This document shows, one piece after another, positions 33,979-42,500 of a stretch of DNA of 42,500 nucleotides. Each line of letters opens with the position of its first letter. Positions within the stretch are counted from its first letter, which is position 1. The notes beneath the pieces are model-generated. The model saw nothing but the letters and a program-made list of their open reading frames with translations, did not search any database and was not told where the DNA came from. The DNA comes from Apostichopus japonicus (taxonomy: Eukaryota; Echinodermata; Holothuroidea; Aspidochirotida; Stichopodidae): the NCBI RefSeq assembly GCF_037975245.1, contig NC_092576.1:10936111-10978610 (forward strand), written 5' to 3'. A program made the translations under genes and the position numbers.

Positions 33979-36900
33979 GTAGATAGATATATATATATAT
34001 ATATATAGATATAGATATATAAAGATATATATCAAAAATACATACTGTACATATTCCAATCAAGGTACATTAAAACAAGTGGTTGAAGCTATGCAAAACT
34101 CATTTAATGTTTTTTAAACTCTTCAACACGGTAAAAACAAACAATTAACGAGATAAGAAGAACATATTTCCTCTTTGAAACCTTCTTGTTTAAATCATGC
34201 CTGTCCCATTATGCCACTGCTCTTATTTCTGGTGTGAGGAGATATATGTGTCAATGGAGAGTCCGTCACAGAGAAAATGCTTTGAATTGCACAGATAGTG
34301 TTTAATGTATAATAAACTGGCAATTTTATTGAATTATTGCAACTAAAGGTCAGGTTAGCCTTTCAGTTTCATATTGGTGGATGAGTCAGCAGGTGACAGA
34401 CAGATAGATTTAGAAAACACTGGAAGAAATCCAATTCATGGGAGGTTTTCATATATGTATTATAAACAATAACATACTATATTTTCATGATAACATACAT
34501 ACAAATTGTCCATATATAGAGACAAACATTAAACACACATACATGTGCATATGCCATACATACAGGCATACATCTACATACACACACCCATACATTCACA
34601 CACAAAATTAAGCTTATAAATGTTACACATTGTTACCTGGCAGTCAGGTTTGTGGCCATACACATGGAAGGCTGGGATGGCCAGCTGAACATTCTGCAGG
34701 ATGTTGTCTCCAGTCGTGCCCTGTCTTGATCTCTTTAGTTCAGAACAAAGCAAAACATATTTGTCAAATTGCAAGTCTACTTACACTTCAGAATAGAGGA
34801 ATAAATTTGATTACCATTAACCATGATGCAGTTTTTGTACATCAGATTATCAAAAAAGAATCATTTAAGTACCACAAAATGAGATATTGTCTGACTTTGT
34901 GAGCACTATTCACAAAAATTCATCTGCTTTTATAGTACATGTGCAATGTTCCTGATCCTAAAACATGAAGAATTCTATTTGTACTCTTTGTGTGTTATCA
35001 TATTTGTAAAAATTAACTTCTACTAAGTACTATGCTGAAACATATCAAATTGGATTTGGGTTATTTTATGGTGTTATTGTGTTATCAACTCATCATGATT
35101 TCTTCTAGGTGGTACTTCTAGGTGGTAAAATACAAACTCATAGATTTACATTTCAGTGGGTGTAAATCTACCAAAACTGTGGTAGTTGCCAACTCTGCAA
35201 AATTTCAGGTGCCCATCTTGGCTAAATGGAGCTATAAACTGTTGTGTCCGCTGGTTCTGACGTACACAATAAATAGTCTAACAACAGCTTGTGTTGATTC
35301 GGTTCGATTTATTCTCATGTCTTATGCTCCGTATGCCAATGTTTGTTCTACTATAGGTGGCGCAATTACATAACGTCAAAGTACATAACAAAAACAGGGT
35401 CGTTTAAATGAAGGTTAACTGTATCTTTGCACACACACTTATTTGCTCACCTTGAGATGTGCTTGTAATTTGCATGCAATGTCATACAAGATGTACAATT
35501 TCCTTTCCTCTGGCTTCCCTTCCAGTAGGTGTTTGATTAGGAAAACAGCATTCCCTAACCTGGGTAAAAAAAAATAACATAATGTGTTTAAGTGTCACTT
35601 CATACATCTTTAGGATTTTATATTTTATGGTCATAAATGAATTGATATGCCTGATCAACATGCTTACAACCTAACAATATGATTTAATTTGGTAAGCAGA
35701 AGTAATTCAAGTTATTAGATCTATGTAAAATTAAAAACAAAATCATTAAAATACTGTACCTTTCACCCTGCTTGAGGCTGAAAAACTTGATGGGCATTTC
35801 ATGACGACAAACTGCCCCAAACACACCAGTTTCATCCACTTTCTTTGACCTGTTTTTGGTTCTCAAGTGGTCACTGGCTTGAAAGTTGCTGCAGAACTGA
35901 AGAAACACAAAATATGGTAAGGTATGAATATAATTGAAAGCTTTATGAGGCTCTACAGATAGGAAGTTATCTTTATAAACAAATAACACTAATTAACATG
36001 GATATGTGAATAACCATTCAAACAGCGTATGGCAATCTGACAGTCATATAACATAGTGTGAATATTCACTAGTTGTTTCATCATTTATGAAGGGTAAATG
36101 TAGGTATCTACACCTGGTTATTGACCTTCACATTTTAAATTTATAGAATGTTGTGTAATACAAATTACAAGGCAATATAACAAGCACAGCCTAAAAAGGT
36201 GATTCTATTTATTTTCTATATGCGCATCAAACCTTAACTGCACATACTGAATTCATGACTATTGGATATGTTAAGTTCAATCTTGTTCTTGGAGTACAAT
36301 TAAGTGAACATACTGTTGATGCAGAACTAGAAGAACCGTCATAGCTTGCCAAGAATTCATCTACTTGGCTTTGGCTTATGAAAAAAGTGTCCCTGTGTCT
36401 AGGGGGGTTGTCACTTCGGCCAGACTTCTGCCATCTTTTTAGACCAAATATGGCATCTAAACTGACGAACTGCTTTCCTTCATTCTAGTTGAAAAAAAAG
36501 GAAATAAGAGAAACATGTAATGTTTGCATTATCCATTTCATGGCAGAATGTAGCAATGTGATAATAGCTAGTGTAAAACAGATACATACTTTCAAATTAA
36601 TTGAGGAAAGTAACATCTTCATTAAGGATGCTCTCTTAATGCTACACTGAATATAAAAGCATTGTGTTACATGAGTACTTTTTTTGGCATCTGAAAAACT
36701 GTAAAATGCCATTTGTATGAAATACAGCAAAAGCTATTGAGATGTGACTAACAATACATTCACAATAACGGCTACGAATTTAAACTGACCACTGATAGGT
36801 TTCTCGTATTCCATGTGGTAAACCAATATAAATATATATATATTACAACAATCACATGTCAACTACCTTTGGACAAGCTGGACACACAGGAGGGCTACCT

Positions 36901-39720
36901 GGCGGAACAAGATGCATGGCTTCAATCTGCTCACAGAAGTATCGAAATTCTGTGAAGGAGTCCTCTGCAAGCAGTTTGTATATGTTCTTAACCTTTATAA
37001 AAGAGAAGGACATTTAAGGTCCTAACATGCACTGCACCACACTCTTTATTAAATGAATATTTCAGAGAAGCTACTGTAAATACATTTAACTCAATGACAA
37101 AAAGCATCAATCTTGTATTCTCCAACTGACCTTTAACATCTTCATATCAAAAATATTTGAAGGCATGATTGAAACGAAGAACCACCGTTATGAGAAATTT
37201 GGTCCCATTATATTATTTTGGAACTCATTGTGTATGAGTGTCTGCAGCTAATGATTTGCACCTTCACTTGCATAGATTTTAAACCAGAAAGCAAAAATGC
37301 CGTGGGTTTCCATGATGCAGTATGAGAATTTTTTTTATGAATTTGACATGTTGACTGTTTAACAAACTCTTGGAGTACAACAAACTCCATCTTAGTAACA
37401 GCAAAAAGCACGGATTTAGCAAACAATAATTTCACAAGGACAGCCGCTGACCTATAATGACCACTGATAGGGTTCTTGAACTTGTGATGTATCAGCATAC
37501 TATACATGAGACGTGCCCAAGCTTCACCATCTTGATTAAAGGCTTTACAGTTTCACCGTTTTACAGTTGACCCCAAATGAACTTTGGCCATAGTGAAATC
37601 AATATGCTTTTACTCAGACAGGCATGTTAATAACATGATTTCTATCCAAGCTTCCCTTCTTAAGATGTTGTGTTTACATGGTTTTCAGAATTTTCACCCA
37701 TTGACCTTTGACCTACAGCAAACAACAATAAGCTTCTTGCACTCAATGTGGATCATACCTACCATATGTATGAACTATGTCCCACGGCTCTTCCCTTCTT
37801 GAGATGTTTAGTGTACAAGAACACAACACAAACAGACACACACACTAATAAGTCACACACCATAAACATTGCATACATATACAATTTCTTGGAACCATTA
37901 ATTTTTCATCAATTACCTTGCTCTGCAGTAGTGGTGGAGAAAGCCAAGAGATACAATTGCAGAGGTTTTGCAAAGCCACATGGCAATCCAGAAACATGAT
38001 TCTGAGCCATCTCATTAGACTGAAGGTGAAGGCAACCACTGGTCTTGATGGTGTTGCTGGCCATAATTGTAGTGAAATCAAGGAGCATATATCCTGCTTG
38101 CATGCACAGAACATGATCGGAACAGAATGGTGCCGTCCTATGGGTGAATGACAACATCAGCATACCAGTTGGTACATTTATAATAATGATAAAAGAATTG
38201 CAGCTGATCTGGCTAGAATGACACTATAGATTTGAAACTTAATGAAAGTCGGTCAAGTTTCCTTGAAAACGTCAACACTTGGTGCTGTCCTACATACAAA
38301 TGTTTCATAGCAAATATGCCTACCCTGCTTTAAGGTCTGTAATAAATGAAAATGCTAAAGTTGTTACTGTCGGTAAATTTTTAGCATTTTCTACCGAAAA
38401 GATTTAAGCTATTGATAGTTAGAATATGTTTTGGTTTGTACTCAAAAAAGATATACCAGAGCTGTAGTTGAGTCCACTTAGCTGTGTCAAGTACTTGGTC
38501 TAAGTTTTAGTCGACAGGACCTAAGTCCAAGTTAAGTCCGAATGAAATGCTGATATTAAGAAAAGGACCGTCACTGTATGTGGCATACCTTTTGAATCAA
38601 TCACAGTTACTGATCTAACCTTCCCTCTGTCACAGTTGTGACCTTGCCATGGCTCTTGTTCCACAAAATGTGGTTGAAAGCAGCCGCTCTGAAATGATGA
38701 GTATAGATAAGCATGTATTATAAATTATGACTTTTTAGAGATGAGTAACGAATCAACCGGCCTCGGCCAGATGCATGTTACCCTCCTTGCCCCCCAGCCC
38801 AGGTATTGACCAATGAAACAACAATCTCAATATGGATCATTAAATAGCACACATAAAATAGTCCTGTCAATTATCATTCTACATTTCCTCCTGAACGTTG
38901 GGTGAACAGCAATTAAGGTGACGAAAATTTATACTTCACTTTTGGGAACAAAATCTTACGAACAATATGAATTTATAAAAAAATAAGGCAAGCTTTGCAG
39001 CATACATCAATATATCCATAACATGTATCTCTGTTACTTCGGGCATGGAGCTATAAACTATAGCTCCATTCTTCAGGAACGAACATTTCATAATTGAAAA
39101 AGTACAATGGGCATTCTATCTTTAAACATCTTTAAATCTAACAATTTACAGTACCGCAGTATGTAAGGCTTACACTGACAGTACAGTATGATAATTGATG
39201 TGATCCCTGGAACCACTAAATTCTATGAAAACAACCCATATATAGTGGGATTGTCTTTCCAGCTTACCTGCCACAATTCTGGTACATGCAACTTCCCTTG
39301 ATGGTATGAAGCTACATGGCTGCTGCAAAAATGTTTCTGCGGTCCACAGTCTGTGCATCTGAACTTGGCCTCATCCTGGCAATCAGGCACAGAGCAAGAT
39401 GTTGAACCAAGTTGTAGACACTCAACATATTCAGAGACTGCAATCTGCCGGCAAGCACTCCATGCATTTTCTGCAGCCTGCCTTCTACTCCTATGCGTGG
39501 CAGATTGTCCTGTGCTACTACTGCTTTCGTGGCTGAGCAATTGAGCTGCTGGAACATCAAAACTGCTGTCCATTTCTGGGGAGGCGAGTTGCCTGGTGCC
39601 AAACATACGGCTGAACCTAGACCTGCCACTCCTTCTCCTTACTCTTCTGCGTCGATAGCTGCCATTTACATTGGCATATCGATATTCTACATGGGGTCTT
39701 TGGAATTGAAGTCGAGGCAT
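29022..39720 (-). CDS. KDZ transposase-like protein with CxC2-type zinc cluster (15 coding exons, 879 aa)
   Basis: Coding exons in transcript order: 39720-39268, 38688-38589, 38137-37917, 36992-36867, 36484-36314, 35896-35760, 35559-35451, 34732-34637, 33770-33590, 33318-33226, 32966-32898, 32074-32008, 31138-31061, 30170-29992 and 29581-29022. All introns are GT-AG, every phase matches, and the sum is 2640 bases (879 codons plus stop) with no internal stop. The N-terminus has a basic nuclear-localisation-like patch (residues 22-38) and a Cys/His cluster. Residues about 259-700 carry the KDZ family motif series. KDZ proteins are RNase H-fold DDE transposases known from fungi, fish (Zisupton) and other eukaryotes. 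Retained motifs suggest an active or recently active enzyme, or a host gene derived from one. No inverted repeats were identified around it. The 5' exon starts at 39729 after a CATGCAG acceptor, implying an untranslated first exon upstream. Confidence 0.85.
33590..36992 (-). CDS. KDZ gene exons 4-9: transposase core
   Basis: Exons 36992-36867, 36484-36314, 35896-35760, 35559-35451, 34732-34637 and 33770-33590. In order they carry CPACPK (C295, C298), [15 protein letters not shown] (D310), [30 protein letters not shown] (C387-R-H389), [14 protein letters not shown] (D429), [14 protein letters not shown] (H462, H466, C470) and [20 protein letters not shown] (E488, E491). These are the diagnostic KDZ blocks. 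D310, D429 and E488 are my inferred DDE triad; exact assignment needs an alignment. The exon 9 acceptor was taken at 33771 because the alternative AG at 33758 puts a TAG in frame. Confidence 0.85.
33852..34031. repeat. (AT)n microsatellite in KDZ intron 8
   Basis: About 180 bp of AT dinucleotides with ACATATAT and AGATAT interruptions. The Ile-Tyr open frames here are artefacts. Confidence 0.95.
37560..37850. repeat. Probable dispersed repeat in KDZ intron 3
   Basis: Contains two CTTCCCTTCTT-AGATGTT blocks (near 37653 and 37793), a CCCATTGACCTTTGACCTAC core and an ACAC-rich 3' tail. This composition is typical of dispersed short elements in marine invertebrate genomes. One block is shared with the stretch near 20,180. 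The exact family is not known to me. Confidence 0.4.
37917..38688 (-). CDS. KDZ gene exons 2 and 3: continuation of the CxC2 region
   Basis: Exons 38688-38589 and 38137-37917. They read [20 protein letters not shown] then, after a split Gly codon, [32 protein letters not shown] and [17 protein letters not shown]. The W-H-C, CxC and LWPATPxRP features fit the segment linking the CxC2 cluster to the KDZ core. Confidence 0.8.
39045..39069. repeat. 11-bp perfect hairpin in KDZ intron 1
   Basis: ATGGAGCTATA and TATAGCTCCAT flank the three-base loop AAC. Confidence 0.85.
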
Positions 39721-39729
39721 TTTAAATAT
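39268..39729 (-). CDS. KDZ gene exon 1: basic N-terminus and Cys/His cluster
   Basis: Translation starts at the ATG 39720-39718 ([16 protein letters not shown]). An upstream in-frame ATG at 39735 lies before the CTCATGCAG acceptor and so would be intronic. Residues 22-38 are very basic ([17 protein letters not shown]). Cysteines and histidines at about C109, C114, C122, C125, C132, H135 and H140 ([20 protein letters not shown]) form a B-box-like zinc cluster of the CxC2 type that accompanies KDZ transposases. It ends in phase 0 at GTAAGC. Confidence 0.85.
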
Positions 39730-39736
39730 CTGCATG

Positions 39737-41860
39737 AGAAGAAAAGTATTATTCAGTACATATTTGAAACAAAGGCATTCATGTTTTCCTATTTGGGCAC
39801 TGAGTATTTGTTTTCAAAATAAGACTCAAAGCAAACCATAAGCAATCTCTTCCCTGATCACTGTCTAAAACATTTAGTTATCATTTTTCGTTTGGTTCGG
39901 ATTAGGTGGGTGTCAAAATGTAGGTGCGTTAGGGAAAGAAGAATGAATGATATTCTATGCAATATTTATGTCTGACTAATAAATGGGAACAATAATTTGA
40001 ATCCCCTTCAAAAATAAGGACATTTTGTTCTGAAGGTGGGTACCTGGCTATAGTGACAGATACTGCATCACCGGAATGGCCTGTGGTATGCTCATGAGTT
40101 CCCAAGCATATAACATGCTCACTTTTTTGTAGTTCATTAACATGCTTAATTAAGAAAGTAAGCAATACAACGTATTCAACTTACAAAGAGTACAAGACGT
40201 CATTTTTCAATTTGCAAAGTTTTGCATTTACTGAGCAGAAAAATACTATAATTGATGTCACGTATGTTAAGTTGTAATGAAGAGAGCATTTTGTCATCTC
40301 AACAATTACCAATTGCTCTACACACACCTCTAAAAAGAGATTACCCCTATGCCACCTTTTTGGTAATCCTTCAAATCCCAGACATACACAGAGCATACTT
40401 ATGGTTCACTGTCATTTGATACACAAAATAAACAGGACACAATAGTTGAGGTAGTCATGCATTCAGAAGTAGTGATGAAACAATTTGCCACATTTTGCCA
40501 CAATCTGTCTACAGTAGGCCCTATTAGCCACTTTCCTGGTTGTGAGAAGACACTCCAACCAAAGGGGTCCCCTTCCTGAACATCTATACACTTGCATCAA
40601 AGTCTATGAAAGATCAGTGCCCAAGTTCAGATGCATATGTATCGCCTTAGCCTATTGGACCTAAGTTAAGTATAAAGACCTGGGTTGATTCATATGGCTC
40701 TAAAGGCCTAGCTGTTGCACTTTGCCAGTAACGCTGGTGCATGACCTATAACTGGGATATATGCTGCTATAGTACAGACTAAGATGAGTTATACCAGTCA
40801 GTTAGATAGTCTACATATGACTGTACAATTAATGTTATGAAGTTATGCTACTGACATCTGTTGAACACTTATCGAAAACAGAAGGTTTGAAATAACCCAT
40901 TATTTGTTCCTTCATGATCTAACACGGATAGGGTTTCAAATAAGCTACGTAATTATGGTTCCTTTCTTATTCTTTTGCAGGCTTAGTATCTACTTAAAAT
41001 AATAGAGTAGCTCACGTAGCCAGCATATAGACTGGGCTGTAAATGTAATGTAGGCCTTGACTTAGTTAAACTATTACTATAGTTGGCCTATTACTTATTA
41101 GTAATTTCTTTGTTTTTGCTAGGCAATCATATACTTCATTGACATACTTTGCTCTTCAGTTTCCTAAATGGATTCTACCTGAGATATTACTTTTCAATAA
41201 AAGTGATGGAACTGTGTTGATGTTGAAAAGCTCTATAAATTCAAACTTTATCATGGCCAAAATATCAGACCTGTTGCTTACCTTGTTGTTTACACACCAT
41301 ATGGTTTGTGTACAACCTCCGTACGAGTGTGTTTCAAAAGTTCGCGGGGTTTCCCAGGTCTAGAAGATACGTCATCCGTTGGGTAGTATCATACATGATA
41401 ACATTTCTCGAGACACTAAACAGTGTACAAAACGGTTTACTTGAGAAATACTGTCACGTGAGGACTGGGTGGATTAATTAACGCCTGTATTGATATCACT
41501 TTTTATGACGTCATACATGCCTTATCCTCTGTACGAATTCAAATGTTTAGTTTGAGGCACAAAATACTTGTGACAATCGTTGTGGGGAGGAAGCCACCCC
41601 CTTTGAGCAAGTTTGTTTTTTATAATGGGACTAAGATGCAAAATGGTGCTAGAAATTCCATCATTTTAACTATATTTATCTTAACGACTTAGCGTCCGTG
41701 AAAGGAAATGTTAGCCATTTAAGAAAATTGGAATAGGGAAGTTGAGGAGGCACGTGCTACCATGCCCCCCCCCCCCCCCGTGGCTACGGCCCTGTATGCA
41801 ATAACGATAACAAACACTCACAAATACGTCATAGTACGTGTGGGTATAAACGCTTGTATC
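39737..41860. other. Upstream region of the KDZ gene, noncoding
   Basis: It should contain the untranslated first exon and promoter of the KDZ gene, which I could not place. Open frames of up to about 78 codons have no domain. A 15-base poly-C tract at 41765-41779 followed by GTGGCTACGGCCCTG resembles another hAT-type terminus. Confidence 0.4.
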
Positions 41861-41866
41861 CTATGG

Positions 41867-41943
<77 letters not shown>

Positions 41944-41945
41944 AA
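41867..41945. repeat. (AT)n microsatellite
   Basis: About 78 bp of AT dinucleotides. Confidence 0.95.
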
Positions 41946-42500
41946 TTGACCAAAATGGAGATGTGTTTTGTATATAATCAAGTTTTATACGACGCACAGA
42001 ACTTTGGCTGGAAGTGTCAAATACGATTCAAAGTAATATGGTTAGAGAAATCTTGTTCTATGCTTAGTATGGTAACGAGGAATACCTTCCGAGAAGCATA
42101 TCACAGCTTGCTATTAAAGCAAGTAACCTGTCCAGTATCATATACTGCTAAATCAATGCTATTTATTTTCCTTTTCCACTTTTATGCCGTCCCCGTTCCG
42201 TCCCTGCACAAATTTCTGTGGTTGAGGCATTTTCCCCGACCCCTGCAGCCCCTCTGTCTATAGTAACATAATAAATAATATAAAACATACATTGGACTAC
42301 TACAGATGTGATTATCTCATGATGTGTTTGATCACCCCCCCCCCCACCTCCCGGGTCATTGTAAGGTGGGTTTTTCATCCAAGAGCAACATTAATTGTTT
42401 CCCATCCCAAAAGACTTTTTAAATTGAAAAAAAAATATATAAATTGAGTTAAAATATTGAAATGAAAGCCACCCGACGTGAAAGTTGTAATCCATAAGCC
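41946..42500. other. Noncoding right edge
   Basis: A 105-codon open frame at 41946-42263 has no recognisable domain. A poly-C tract lies near 42336-42345. Confidence 0.4.

Noticed and set aside
33829-34063. Open frames of Ile-Tyr repeats on the minus strand
   Set aside because: They are translations of the AT microsatellite.
37208-37507. 99-codon minus-strand frame between KDZ exons 3 and 4
   Set aside because: Exons 3 and 4 already join in phase 0 and the frame has no KDZ-like motif, so I treat it as intron.
37909-38163. Alternative minus-strand frame over KDZ exon 3
   Set aside because: The other frame ([15 protein letters not shown]) fits the KDZ family and the splice phases; this one does not.
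41946-42263. 105-codon frame at the right edge
   Set aside because: Runs from a microsatellite into C-rich repeat-like sequence with no domain.

Overview
The window looks like nuclear DNA of an AT-rich marine invertebrate animal, possibly an echinoderm or a related deuterostome. This placement is low confidence and rests on gene style, not on a search. Genes are split by GT-AG introns, often with small exons. Noncoding DNA is full of microsatellites, runs of 10-16 G or C, small inverted-repeat transposons and LINE debris. Nothing prokaryotic (operons, Shine-Dalgarno sites, CRISPR) is present.

Layout. From 1 to about 10,700 there is mostly noncoding and repeat DNA: a possible broken exon at the left edge, a GATATC-rich array near 2.9-3.1 kb, a pair of nested hAT-like elements at 3.6-5.0 kb, a 123-bp tandem duplication at 6.9-7.1 kb and an unassigned minus-strand open frame near 8.1 kb. 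From 10,752 to 20,096 a plus-strand gene can be assembled from nine in-phase coding exons. It encodes 356 residues: an N-terminal death effector domain (DED), an HMG-box-like segment and a C-terminal module I do not recognise. Downstream lie a 331-bp tandem array (20.4-21.6 kb) and a 187-bp tandem duplication interrupted by a hAT-like element with an exact 8-bp target duplication (22.4-23.9 kb). A decayed CR1/jockey-type LINE is at 26.7-28.0 kb.

From 39,720 down to 29,022 on the minus strand lies the best supported gene: fifteen coding exons that join in phase with no stop to give an 879-residue protein. It has an N-terminal cysteine/histidine cluster (CxC2-like) and a full KDZ (Kyakuja-Dileera-Zisupton) transposase-type core, with its conserved acidic residues, CPACP, VCRHE, FHVYGHK and DGEQVERLW motifs intact. 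The last 2.7 kb is noncoding with poly-C and AT repeats.

The two main genes converge on the repeat-rich middle and there is no sequence sign that they work together. The DED gene suggests a death or inflammatory signalling adaptor that may also bind DNA. The KDZ gene is either a domesticated transposase or an unusually intron-rich transposon gene.
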